Part shown: piece after piece, positions 34,692 to 43,028 of the stretch
Layout: each line of letters opens with the position of its first letter
Numbering within the stretch: the stretch's first letter is position 1
DNA from: Bacteroidales bacterium
GTDB taxonomy: Bacteria; Bacteroidota; Bacteroidia; Bacteroidales; M50B96
DNA length: 59,534 nucleotides
Assembly: GCA_021740905.1 (NCBI GenBank)
Contig: JAIOYV010000041.1
Span: 1 to 59,534, forward strand
Direction of reading: 5' to 3'
The notes under the pieces: model-generated
Seen by the model: only the letters and a program-made list of their open reading frames with translations
Told to the model about the DNA's origin: nothing
The model's database searches: none
Translations under genes and position numbers: made by a program

Positions 34692-36350
34692 ATGCTTCAA
34701 TCGATCAGCGTTTCAAATTATGCACTAATCAGGCAACTGGACATTGACTTCAATCCGGGCCTCAGTATTATTACCGGCGAAACCGGGGCTGGAAAATCGA
34801 TTCTATTAGGTGCACTTTCGTTGATCCTGGGAAATCGTGCCGAAAGCTCTGTCTTGCTCGTGAAAAGCAAAAAATGTGTTGTCGAAGGCATTTTCAGGAT
34901 TGAGGAATATGGACTTGAGCCTTTCTTTCAAGCCAACGACCTGGACTATGGAAGCCCCTGCATCCTTCGGCGGGAAATAGCCCCTGGTGGAAAATCCCGT
35001 GCCTTTATCAACGATACGCCTGTTACTTTACCTCTCCTGAAAGAAATTGGACAAAGCCTTGTGGATATTCATTCGCAACATCAAAGTCTGCTTTTGGGTG
35101 ATACCCTTTTTCAGCTAAAGGTGATTGATGAACTTACCCGCCAACCCAAACTCCTCGCTGATTACCAATCGACTTTTCATTCCTTGCGAAAAGCTCAACA
35201 GGATTTAAAGCGAATAATTGAGCAAGCCGACAAAAGTAAAGTTGATCTTGACTATTATCAGTTTCAATTCGAGCAATTGGAAACGGCAAAATTGTTCAAT
35301 GAGGAAGAGCAGTACGAGTTGGAAAGTGAGCAGGAAATCCTTACCCATGCCGAAGAAATCAAACTGGCTATCGACAAAAGCATGGCTTGCCTCGACGGGG
35401 AAGAACTGACGGTTTTACCGATCCTGAAAAATGCTATCAGGGAGTTGGCCCAGGTAGAAGGCTTTTTCCCCTTAGCGAGCAATTTGAAGAGCAGGATAGA
35501 AAGCACAACCATTGAGCTAAAAGATATAGCTTCGGAGTTGGAAATCCACAACGAAAAAATAGAACACGACCCAGCACGCCTTACCCAGGTCCAGGATCGG
35601 CTAAACACCATCTACTCGCTTCAACAAAAGCATAAACTAAGAAGTATAAAAGAGCTGATCGATCTGAGGGACCAGCTTTCGGATAAGATCAATGAAATTG
35701 AATCGTATGACGATGAAATTCGCAAGCACGAGCAATTGTATAAAGGGATAGCCAAAAGGGTTGGCGATCTGGCCCTCCAATTATCATCGGCCAGGATAAA
35801 AAACCTGCCCCAGTTCGAAACCAAGGTGAACCAAATGCTCAAAAACCTGGGGATGCCCAATTCTCTTTTTAAAGTAGAGAACAGGATTAGCGAAGAATTT
35901 GCAGAACATGGAATCGACAATTTCAGTTTTTTATTCACAGCCAATAAAAAGTCGGAACCCCAGGAAATACAAAAAGTGGCTTCGGGGGGTGAAATATCCA
36001 GGCTCATGTTGTGCATAAAGTCAATGCTTTCTGAATCATCCGGGCTGCCTACGATAATTTTTGATGAAATCGACACCGGAGTTTCTGGCGACATTGCCGA
36101 CAAGGTGGGCAACATTATCAAAGAAATGTCGAAGGGCATGCAGGTTATCAACATCACCCATTTACCTCAAATCGCCGCTAAGGGCGATTATCACTACCTC
36201 GTTTATAAAGATGAGATGGCCGAAACCACCGAAACTGGAATTCGTTTGCTTTCCGGGGAAACAAGGCTCGAAGAAATTGCCAAAATGCTCAGTGGCAAAG
36301 ATGTTTCCCATGCTGCCATGGAAAACGCCCGTGTGTTATTAAGCCAATAA
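34692..36350 (+). CDS. recN: DNA repair protein RecN
   Basis: This 552-residue SMC-like ATPase acts early in recombinational repair of double-strand breaks. The Walker A motif ITGETGAGKSILLGAL is near residue 30, coiled coils occupy roughly 150-380, the ABC signature is ASGGEISRLMLCIKSM, and Walker B is TIIFDEIDTGVSGDIADKVG. Full length for the family. Last gene of the bamD operon; 36351-36670 beyond it is repeat DNA. Confidence 0.95.
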   Translation: MLQSISVSNYALIRQLDIDFNPGLSIITGETGAGKSILLGALSLILGNRAESSVLLVKSKKCVVEGIFRIEEYGLEPFFQANDLDYGSPCILRREIAPGGKSRAFINDTPVTLPLLKEIGQSLVDIHSQHQSLLLGDTLFQLKVIDELTRQPKLLADYQSTFHSLRKAQQDLKRIIEQADKSKVDLDYYQFQFEQLETAKLFNEEEQYELESEQEILTHAEEIKLAIDKSMACLDGEELTVLPILKNAIRELAQVEGFFPLASNLKSRIESTTIELKDIASELEIHNEKIEHDPARLTQVQDRLNTIYSLQQKHKLRSIKELIDLRDQLSDKINEIESYDDEIRKHEQLYKGIAKRVGDLALQLSSARIKNLPQFETKVNQMLKNLGMPNSLFKVENRISEEFAEHGIDNFSFLFTANKKSEPQEIQKVASGGEISRLMLCIKSMLSESSGLPTIIFDEIDTGVSGDIADKVGNIIKEMSKGMQVINITHLPQIAAKGDYHYLVYKDEMAETTETGIRLLSGETRLEEIAKMLSGKDVSHAAMENARVLLSQ

Positions 36351-36362
36351 TTTCTCTTTTCT

Positions 36363-36545
36363 GACGCGGGTTTTCGCGGAGCACGCAGATAATATTATTT
36401 TCTTGACGCAGATTTGCGCGGATGACGCGGATTTTAAAAATCAAATTTGACGCTGGTTTACGCGGAGTACACGGATTTCTTTTGTCTTTTTTGATCCGCG
36501 CTTTTCAGCGTAAACCCGCGTCAAAAACATTTTAGCCGCGTAAAT
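36363..36545. repeat. ACGCGGAT-type degenerate repeat with opposed halves
   Basis: From about 36363, monomers such as TGACGCGGGTTTTCGCGGAG, GCGCGGATGACGCGGATTTT and TGACGCTGGTTTACGCGGAG run on the plus strand. From about 36498 the complement follows (GATCCGCGCTTTTCAGCG, AAACCCGCGTCA). This is the same monomer class and the same opposed layout as 17890-18145. It fills the gap between recN and the beta-helix gene. Confidence 0.8.
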
Positions 36546-36670
36546 CTACGGCAGAAAAACCTAAACCTGTGTCGGCATTTTTTCCGAGTTAACATGCAAC
36601 CTGTCAGGATAATTTACGTAAGTCAATTTGTAAAAACTTAAATAGAATTTTAGACTTCAACTTCGTTAAC

Positions 36671-38599
36671 ATGATAGACTTCAAAATTGCCGGTGATTTG
36701 CGGGTAATTAAGAGCCGGATACTATTTTTCATCCTGGCATACCTGCTAAATGCGTCAAGCCTTTCTGCCCAAACCACATACTACATCGACCCTGGGAATG
36801 TAAGCGACACCATACAAGATGGCAGCAGGGAACACCCTTTCGTTTCGTATCTTTATGTGCCCCAGGCCTCCTATAGCTACTATCTCTTAAAGAGAGGTAC
36901 TGTTTTCAATACCGGAAATTATTTAGACATAATCTGCGACAATGTCAGCTTTGGCTCGTATGGACAAGGCGACAGACCCAAAATTATTTATTCGGGCCAG
37001 GAATATGCTTTCAACGCAAATTCAAGAAAAAATATCTGCTTCCGCAGCCTCGACATTGAAGCAATAAACGCCCTCGCAAATATTCATTTTACTGGCGAAG
37101 GTTCAGATAACATCCTGATTGAGGATTGCTTTATCCATGGGGCACAATGGGGCATACGGGCAACAGGAAATACCAGCTTATTGAAAATTATTAACTGCGA
37201 GATATTCAATATTTATTACGATGGTATTTTTGCAAACGCAGACAAAATTGAGATTGCCAACTGTCATATTTATGATGTAAATCAAGCCTGGTTCATCGAT
37301 CCCGACGAGAGTTTTTCAAATGGCGATTGCATCCAACTTACAAATCCTTGTAAGGAATTCAACATACACCACAATATCCTCGACAAAACCGGCACTGGCA
37401 ATAAGTACTGTTTCAATGTTTCGGGGATGGAAAAGGCTGTTGGTGTTTTTGAATACAACACATGCCTGGCCGAAGATTCATTGAATAGCTCCTGCTTATT
37501 TATGGGCTCAATTGGCATGACTGATGTTCGATATAATGTTTTCAAATCTGGAAAAACCGGGATTTACGCAAATCTCCATTCCGCTAAAATCCATTACAAT
37601 AAAATTACCAACTGCGACCAAGCGATCAAACTGAAATATTCGGGAGCTACACTTAGTGAAGTATATAATAATGTGCTTTACGATAACCGGGTAAATATCT
37701 CATCCGACAATGCTCCCGCAAAAGTCAACAACAATATTATCTATCTCACTCAACCCGAAGACATTGCACTACAATATCTAAACGTACAGAAGATTAAATC
37801 GGATCATAATCTCATTTACCCCGAACAAAACAATTTTATCAAATTGGGGGAAATAAATTTCAATACCATATCCGACTTTCAGGAAGTAAGCGGTTTGGAT
37901 AATAATTCAAAAACTGCCGACCCTCAATTTGCTGATGCCGCTGTTGGCGATTTCCATGTGCAATCGACCTCGCCCAGTATAAATGCAGGAACTGAACTTG
38001 GACTGAAACAAGACTTTGAAGGAAGCCTTTTGCAAGATGGCAAACCAGATATTGGCTGTTTTGAATCAAAGAACAAGGTTTTGCAAAATCAAGATGCCAT
38101 GCCCGAAACGCAGAATATAAAAATCCCAAAGGGATGGAGCATGATTTCTACCTATATCGACCCCATTCCTGGAAATCTTAAAAACGTATTGGGCCCAGTG
38201 CTCTCCGATATTATTATTGTAAAAGATGAAAGAGGGAATATTTTCTGGCCGGGCTTCGATGTAAACCAAATTGGGAATATCGTCCCTGCCGAAGGATATT
38301 TGATTTGCACCCACAAAGACTGTACAGTTGAGGTGTCAGGCATAGCAGTAAAGCCTGAAAACATGAATATTTACCTGCCCGACAACTACAGTTATGTGGG
38401 CTATCCCCGAAAAAAATCGGCCCCGATTGATAGTGTGTTAAGCTCCATATCGAAGCAAATACAATTGGTGAAAGATGGAGATGGTTTGCTCTTTTGGAAC
38501 GATTACGACATCAACGAAATTGGCAACATGGAAGCTGGCAGGGGGTATCAGATTAAAATGAATGGCAGCGCAGAGTTCCACTTTCCGGCCAATGAATGA
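36671..38599 (+). CDS. secreted right-handed parallel beta-helix protein
   Basis: This 642-residue protein has an N-terminal signal (ILFFILAYLLNASSLSAQ). A parallel beta-helix from about 50 to 460 has many repeated turns of N-x-I and NNxI type (NCEIFNIYYDGIFANADKIE, NCHIYDVNQAW), ending with the SPSINAGTE and PDIGCFE motif seen in such proteins. Two copies of a 75-residue beta repeat follow (GWSMISTYIDP ... GNIFWPGFDVNQIGNI, and SYVGYPRKKS ... GLLFWNDYDINEIGNM). Such helices often bind or cleave polysaccharides, but no catalytic set is evident. No T9SS tail is visible. Confidence 0.75.
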   Translation: MIDFKIAGDLRVIKSRILFFILAYLLNASSLSAQTTYYIDPGNVSDTIQDGSREHPFVSYLYVPQASYSYYLLKRGTVFNTGNYLDIICDNVSFGSYGQGDRPKIIYSGQEYAFNANSRKNICFRSLDIEAINALANIHFTGEGSDNILIEDCFIHGAQWGIRATGNTSLLKIINCEIFNIYYDGIFANADKIEIANCHIYDVNQAWFIDPDESFSNGDCIQLTNPCKEFNIHHNILDKTGTGNKYCFNVSGMEKAVGVFEYNTCLAEDSLNSSCLFMGSIGMTDVRYNVFKSGKTGIYANLHSAKIHYNKITNCDQAIKLKYSGATLSEVYNNVLYDNRVNISSDNAPAKVNNNIIYLTQPEDIALQYLNVQKIKSDHNLIYPEQNNFIKLGEINFNTISDFQEVSGLDNNSKTADPQFADAAVGDFHVQSTSPSINAGTELGLKQDFEGSLLQDGKPDIGCFESKNKVLQNQDAMPETQNIKIPKGWSMISTYIDPIPGNLKNVLGPVLSDIIIVKDERGNIFWPGFDVNQIGNIVPAEGYLICTHKDCTVEVSGIAVKPENMNIYLPDNYSYVGYPRKKSAPIDSVLSSISKQIQLVKDGDGLLFWNDYDINEIGNMEAGRGYQIKMNGSAEFHFPANE

Positions 38600-38838
38600 T
38601 TACTTTTTGGTTTTCATAATAAAATAATGAGTTCAAAGGAGAATATATAAAGCATTTATGCACGGGAGGACGAATTTTAGTGTTAATACTTAGTCCAAGT
38701 ATTTGAATGTTTAATTCAATTCACCCATGCGATAAATATGATTAAAGTTTTTCGTGGAGCTGGTTTAGTTGACCAGCTCCTTTTATATTACGACATTTGC
38801 ATAATGGCAATACCTTATTCCATACCATGATTTTTTCG

Positions 38839-38846
38839 TACTTTTG
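38839..38846 (+). promoter_or_regulatory. -7 element of the first Uma2 gene
   Basis: TACTTTTG lies 18 bp before the ATG at 38865. The segment from here through the first codons is repeated almost exactly ahead of the second Uma2 gene. From 38600 to 38838 I see no gene. Confidence 0.55.
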
Positions 38847-38864
38847 TAATCAAAGCCTGAAAAC

Positions 38865-39452
38865 ATGGAACCACTGAAGCTGGACATAAACAAGCGATAT
38901 ACTTATGCCGACTATCTTACCTGGATGGATGATGTGAGGCGGGAACTTTACAATGGTTTTATTAAGTTGATGTCACCCGCACCTTCGAGGATACATCAAA
39001 GAATATCAGTTAAGTTAACCAGAATTTGGGATGTCTTTTTAGAAAGTAAAAACTGTGAGGTTTATCATGCTCCCTCCGATGTTCGATTTCCAAAGAATAA
39101 AAAAGACAAAGATGATAAAACGATCTACACTGTTTTACAACCTGACATATATGTGGTTTGTGACCTTACAAAATTGGACGACAAAGGATGTTTGGGTGCA
39201 CCAGATTTCATTATTGAAATTGTCTCGCCAAAGAATTCGAAGCGCGATTTGAAAGATAAATTTGATATTTACCAGGAGCATGGTGTCCGAGAATACTGGA
39301 TTGTAAACCCCAACGATGAAAATGTGACCGTGTTTGATTTAAATGAAAACGGAAAATACCAATTCAGGGGCATGTACAGCGAGGATGACAAAATTCCGGT
39401 AGAGATTTTTAAAGGGGATTTGAAAATTGATTTGATGGAGGTGTTTGTGTAA
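38865..39452 (+). CDS. Uma2 family (DUF820) endonuclease-like protein, copy 1
   Basis: This 195-residue protein belongs to the Uma2 group of PD-(D/E)XK restriction-fold proteins. The core is LQPDIYVVC with APDFIIEIVSPKNSKRD, where D, E and K of the nuclease motif are recognisable, then YQEHGVREYWIVNP. It is a tandem paralogue of 39779-40366. The first 40 and last 90 or so residues are nearly identical between copies, while residues about 41-70 are very different. The biological role of the family is unclear. Confidence 0.8.
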   Translation: MEPLKLDINKRYTYADYLTWMDDVRRELYNGFIKLMSPAPSRIHQRISVKLTRIWDVFLESKNCEVYHAPSDVRFPKNKKDKDDKTIYTVLQPDIYVVCDLTKLDDKGCLGAPDFIIEIVSPKNSKRDLKDKFDIYQEHGVREYWIVNPNDENVTVFDLNENGKYQFRGMYSEDDKIPVEIFKGDLKIDLMEVFV

Positions 39453-39454
39453 AC

Positions 39455-39675
39455 AGCGTTTCCCTTTGCTGTATCGATTCGTAGAGCCAATCGGCATTTG
39501 CTTTCGAGCTTAGAAGATGGACGTTTTCCAAAATGGAGTTGTATTCTTCTAATGAGATTAAAACCATGCCCTTGCCCGCTTTACGCTTAATGACAAAAGT
39601 TTCATGGTTGTTTTCAACATCATTGAGGTACTTCTATAAACCGGTCCTGAATTCGGTATAGTTTGCAGCAATCAT
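39455..39675 (-). pseudogene. dead Phd/YefM antitoxin gene
   Basis: Minus-strand translation from the ATG at 39675 gives MIAANYTEFRTGL, a TAG stop in place of lysine 14, then KYLNDVENNHETFVIKRK and continues closely parallel to the intact antitoxin at 40641-40898 until about residue 72. It ends at the Uma2 stop codon without a downstream yoeB. The whole Uma2-antitoxin segment was therefore duplicated and this toxin copy deleted. Confidence 0.85.
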
Positions 39676-39752
39676 ATCTAAAATTATTTACAACCTTATT
39701 TGAGTAAAAGTATGATTACTTTTCACTATGAGACAAAAAGAATATATTTTCG

Positions 39753-39760
39753 TATTTTTG
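39753..39760 (+). promoter_or_regulatory. -7 element of the second Uma2 gene
   Basis: TATTTTTG fits TAnnTTTG and lies 18 bp before the ATG at 39779. The surrounding sequence duplicates the promoter of the first copy. Confidence 0.5.
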
Positions 39761-39778
39761 TAATCAAAGCCTGAAAAC

Positions 39779-40366
39779 ATGGAAACACTGAAGCTGGATT
39801 TAAACAAACGATATACCTACGCCGATTATCTTACCTGGATGGACGATGTACGGAGGGAGCTATACAATGGGTTTATTAAGTTGATGTCACCCGCACCGTC
39901 AATGCGTCATCAGGAAATTTCTTTTAATTTTTCCGGGATATTAAGATATTACCTTAAAGATAAACAATGTAAAGGATTTGCTGCTCCTTTTGATGTCCGC
40001 TTTCCAAAGAATAAAAAGTCAAAGGATAACAAAACCATCTATACTGTTTTGCAACCTGATCTGCTGGTAGTTTGTGATGAATCAAAATTAGATAAAGGTG
40101 GCTGCCTCGGTGCCCCAGATTTTATAATCGAAATTGTTTCGGCCAAAAACTCCAAGCGCGACGTACAAGACAAATTTGAAATCTACCAGGAACACGGTGT
40201 TCGCGAATACTGGATCGTAAGCCCCAACGATGAGAACGTGACTGTTTTTGTTTTAGGTGAAAACGGGAAGTTTCAGTTCAGGGGCATCTTTGCCGAAGAC
40301 GACAAAATCCCTGTTTACATTTTTAATGGTGACCTGAAGATTGATTTGACCGAGGTGTTTGTGTAA
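39779..40366 (+). CDS. Uma2 family (DUF820) endonuclease-like protein, copy 2
   Basis: This 195-residue protein has the same length as copy 1 and shares METLKLDLNKRYTYADYLTW at the start and the APDFIIEIVSAKNSKRD nuclease motif. Residues about 41-70 (SMRHQEISFNFSGILRYYLK...) replace a quite different stretch in copy 1. It is followed, convergently, by the intact YoeB/Phd pair. Whether the Uma2 genes belong functionally to the toxin-antitoxin unit or only travel with it is unknown. Confidence 0.8.
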   Translation: METLKLDLNKRYTYADYLTWMDDVRRELYNGFIKLMSPAPSMRHQEISFNFSGILRYYLKDKQCKGFAAPFDVRFPKNKKSKDNKTIYTVLQPDLLVVCDESKLDKGGCLGAPDFIIEIVSAKNSKRDVQDKFEIYQEHGVREYWIVSPNDENVTVFVLGENGKFQFRGIFAEDDKIPVYIFNGDLKIDLTEVFV

Positions 40367-40380
40367 ATAAGGTTTCCCTT

Positions 40381-40641
40381 TTATTTATCGTAGTGATACC
40401 GACAACTATAGATCAACAATTCGGCACCTACAACTTTGTAAACTAACCTGTGTTCATGGCTTATGCGTCTCGACCAATAACCCGAAAGATCGTACTTCAA
40501 AAGTTCAGGGTTGCCTATTCCTTTGAAAGGAGTACGTTGAATGTCTTTGATTAGCTGATTGATTTTTTTTAAAACGTTCCTGTCTTCCTTCTGCCAGAAA
40601 AGATAATCATACCAGGCATTTTCCGAAAAAGTTATCAGCAT
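40381..40641 (-). CDS. yoeB: YoeB/Txe family mRNA interferase toxin
   Basis: This 86-residue toxin of the RelE superfamily has FSENAWYDYLFWQKEDRNVLKKIN at the start and the catalytic region SGYWSRRISHEHRLVYKV with the tail SCRYHY. YoeB toxins cleave mRNA at the ribosome. Its start overlaps the antitoxin stop (TGATG), giving coupled translation with the antitoxin first. Confidence 0.9.
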   Translation of the reverse strand: MLITFSENAWYDYLFWQKEDRNVLKKINQLIKDIQRTPFKGIGNPELLKYDLSGYWSRRISHEHRLVYKVVGAELLIYSCRYHYDK

Positions 40642-40898
40642 CAGTCCTCGATTAATTGAGCGTTTTTTACGACCTTACCTGTCTCCATTTGCTGTATCGA
40701 TGCGTAGAGCCAATCGGCATTTGCTTTCGAGCTTAAAAGATGGACTGTCTCCATTATTGAGTTATATTCCTCCAACGAAATCAACACAGTGCCCTTGCCC
40801 GCTTTACGCTTTATGACCAATGTCTCATGGTTGTTTTCAACATCATCGAGGTATTTTTTCAGGTCAGTTCTGAATTCGGTATAGTTCGCTGCTATCAT
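40641..40898 (-). CDS. yefM: Phd/YefM family antitoxin
   Basis: This 85-residue antitoxin has an N-terminal DNA-binding Phd fold (MIAANYTEFRTDLKKYLDDV, VIKRKAGKGTVLISLEEYNSI) and a C-terminal tail that should wrap the YoeB toxin. It precedes yoeB in the operon. A diverged, inactivated copy lies at 39455-39675. Confidence 0.9.
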   Translation of the reverse strand: MIAANYTEFRTDLKKYLDDVENNHETLVIKRKAGKGTVLISLEEYNSIMETVHLLSSKANADWLYASIQQMETGKVVKNAQLIED

Positions 40899-40921
40899 AT
40901 CAATAATTATTTACGTGCTTA

Positions 40922-40942
40922 TATAAGTACAAATATAAGTAC
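40922..40942 (-). promoter_or_regulatory. promoter and candidate operator of yefM-yoeB
   Basis: On the minus strand TATATTTG (40930-40937) matches the -7 consensus. TATAAGTAC occurs twice as direct repeats (40922-40930 and 40934-40942) on either side of it. A repeated 9-mer over the -7 element is a good site for autorepression by the antitoxin (inference). Confidence 0.5.
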
Positions 40943-41070
40943 TTTTTGATTCCGTGCAAAAACCTGAAATCATTTCGCTTGCCGAACAATTGCTTTCTTT
41001 TTCCTATATTTGTATTGAATTAATTGAGTAGAGTAATAAGAAGCAAGCCTATAAATTTGATACTACTGTA

Positions 41071-41286
41071 TTGCCAAATGGGGTAATTAAAATCCCGAAC
41101 AATTACCATTTAGAAAACTCTGAAGTAGAGGTAGTGCTTACTATCAAACACAAAAGCATGAAAAAGACACCCCCGAAAATGACAGCCGATGAATTTTTTA
41201 ATAAATGGGCAGGTGTACTAAAAGGTTCAGATATTGAAGACCCTAAAAAAGAATATTACAAGTATTTAGAGCAAAAATACAAATGA
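41071..41286 (+). CDS. small antitoxin-like protein with missing or non-standard start
   Basis: The frame reads SNKKQAYKFDTTVLPNGVIK from just after a TAG at 41029-41031 and ends YYKYLEQKYK. The part ahead of the only usable start (TTG at 41071) still looks like coding sequence of a family that normally begins M-x-x-K-x-Y-K-F. The ATG appears to have been lost, so the gene is either a pseudogene or uses TTG and is shortened. Proteins like this often pair with a PIN or RelE toxin, but none follows. Confidence 0.45.
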   Translation: MPNGVIKIPNNYHLENSEVEVVLTIKHKSMKKTPPKMTADEFFNKWAGVLKGSDIEDPKKEYYKYLEQKYK

Positions 41287-41370
41287 GGGTACAGGCCAAA
41301 AAAAATGCGCTCACAGAAAAATGACAGAAGATCCCCCAATATCCCAAAGTTGGTTCAGAATATTGCCATT

Positions 41371-41575
41371 AAACCCCTTCAGGGTTTGTGCATAATACTG
41401 CTTCCGATCCATAGGTTTCGCCTATGGCTATTCACGTTTAACCACTTCGTGGTTATTTGCTCCGACCAATCCCGAAGGGATTAAACGTGAATAGCCATGT
41501 ACAGCCTGCCCCGTACCTTGGTCGGGGAAGTGCATGGAAACAGGACAATATGATGATGGAACCCTGAAAGGGTTC
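41371..41575. repeat. cluster of nested palindromes, cloverleaf-like
   Basis: AAACCCCTTCAGGGTTT is at 41371-41387 and CCATAGGTTTCGCCTATGG at 41409-41427. A 16-bp perfect outer stem pairs 41424-41439 with 41483-41498 and encloses two hairpins, AACCACTTCGTGGTT (41440-41454) and AATCCCGAAGGGATT (41468-41482). GAACCCTGAAAGGGTTC is at 41559-41575. Beyond it, 41576-42093 has no gene I can support. Confidence 0.8.
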
Positions 41576-42093
41576 AACTATCGTTTTTCTTTATTGTTTC
41601 CCAATTTTACTGTCAACCAGTACCTTACTAAGCACTGTAATTTCGATCTTAAGGAGAAATCTGTATAAATTCATTATGCTCACTGTTTCAGTGTCTTACA
41701 AAAAGATGTCATTGGTATGGTAGTGAGGAATCTCAGTCCTTAAACTGCAAGTACTTATTTTTCTTCATTTTTATATAATAGGTCCTCGTCCGGCCAAGTC
41801 ATCCAATGGCTATTCAAATTACCCGTTTTTGTCGCCCCCCTCCCAAAACCACCCCTTTTCAAAATCAAACAAAAAAACTAAAACCATACTATCTACTCAA
41901 TCGCCATCCTTCTTCTTCCCCACTCTTTCAACCACTTACAAAACCCACCCCATACTTCCACGCTACCCACTGCGTAAAAGTACTGGTTTTGCTTCCCGTT
42001 AATCGGTACTCCCTTACGGGGTAAAAACGGTACAACCCTTCCTTGTACAGACGTTGTGGCGGCCATACTTTTACCACTATAAAAATTGAAAAG

Positions 42094-42510
42094 ATGTATG
42101 GCACAAAACATATTGCTTTAATCGACAAGCACGAAATCTACCGGACAGGGTTAAAGATGGTACTTCGGAACCTCGATGCAGTTTTAGTTGCCGAAGGAGA
42201 AAATAGTTCGGAGCTTTTAACTGATCCGATTTATCAAAAGGCTGATTTATTATTTATCGACATTGGGATACAATGCTCAAGCTGCGGAAACCATATTAAA
42301 GAGTTTCTACTGGCAAACCCTGCCTCAAAAGTAATAGGCATGGTGCAACATTACGACCAGGTGCGATTGGATGATTTGAAACAAACTGGGATAAGTGGGT
42401 TCTTGCTCAAAAACACACAGCGAAAAGAAATTGAAACAGTAATAAGGGAAGTGGACAACGGGGAGTTTTATATACCTGAATCGATTTCCGAACAACTAAA
42501 AACTATATAA
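42094..42510 (+). CDS. stand-alone receiver protein (NarL-like, no output domain)
   Basis: The 138-residue product from ATG 42094 (MYGTKHIALIDKHEIYRTGL) is a response-regulator receiver resembling NarL/FixJ-type N-termini. D56 in LLFIDIG is the phosphoacceptor, D11 the acidic pocket residue, and K lies in GFLLKNT. There is no helix-turn-helix after residue 125. C61-S-S-C64 sits five residues after the phosphoacceptor, which is unusual and could bind metal or respond to redox. The longer start at 42043 adds 17 residues with no family character. It is the first gene of the hydrogenase-relay locus, 20 bp before the next receiver. Confidence 0.75.
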   Translation: MYGTKHIALIDKHEIYRTGLKMVLRNLDAVLVAEGENSSELLTDPIYQKADLLFIDIGIQCSSCGNHIKEFLLANPASKVIGMVQHYDQVRLDDLKQTGISGFLLKNTQRKEIETVIREVDNGEFYIPESISEQLKTI

Positions 42511-42530
42511 ACCAATTTAAATTAAAAGAA

Positions 42531-43028
42531 ATGAAAACAGCAAAGAGAATTTTAATCGTAGATGATGACATTGATGTAATCAACGTGGCAGAAGCCATCC
42601 TGAAAAAAGAAGGATACGAAGTTCTGTCGGCCAACGATAAGGAAGAAGGGTTAAAGTTGATCAAGAGTTGGAAACCCGACCTGGCCATCCTTGATGTGAT
42701 GATGAACACCCAGTTCGAAGGCTTCGAGTTAGCTAAAGAGATCATAGAGAACCCTGCCCTGAAAGGGATGCCGGTTGTGATGCAGTCGTCGATTGATGCC
42801 CTGATTACCAACAAGCCAAGTGTTCAGGAAATGGCCCATGAGTTCCGTGCCGACCCCAACTACAAAGACCTCGATGTGCTATTGCTTAAAAATGTTGATA
42901 CCGGTGATGCAGGTGTAGACTATCGCAACGAAAAAGGCAAAAGCATTTTCTTCCCGGTGAATGCCTTTATCCGCAAACCTGTCCATGCCGAGACTCTTAT
43001 CGCAGAAATTAAAAGGTTGCTCAAGTAA
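42531..43028 (+). CDS. receiver-only response regulator with insertion
   Basis: This 165-residue receiver has the acidic pocket ILIVDDDIDV, phosphoacceptor D55 in LAILDVMMN and the conserved lysine in AFIRKPVHAETL. About 35 extra residues lie between strand 4 and the lysine (KPSVQEMAHEFRADPNYKDL...). No output domain follows. It resembles the receiver at 50597-50983, which flanks the other side of the hydrogenase genes. A terminator-like hairpin at 43285-43322 follows it. Confidence 0.85.
   Translation: MKTAKRILIVDDDIDVINVAEAILKKEGYEVLSANDKEEGLKLIKSWKPDLAILDVMMNTQFEGFELAKEIIENPALKGMPVVMQSSIDALITNKPSVQEMAHEFRADPNYKDLDVLLLKNVDTGDAGVDYRNEKGKSIFFPVNAFIRKPVHAETLIAEIKRLLK

Noticed and set aside
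41806-42024. 72-codon open frame before the first receiver gene
   Set aside because: It is rich in Pro, Thr and Lys from C-rich low-complexity DNA, has no homology that I recognise and ends inside a palindromic stretch.
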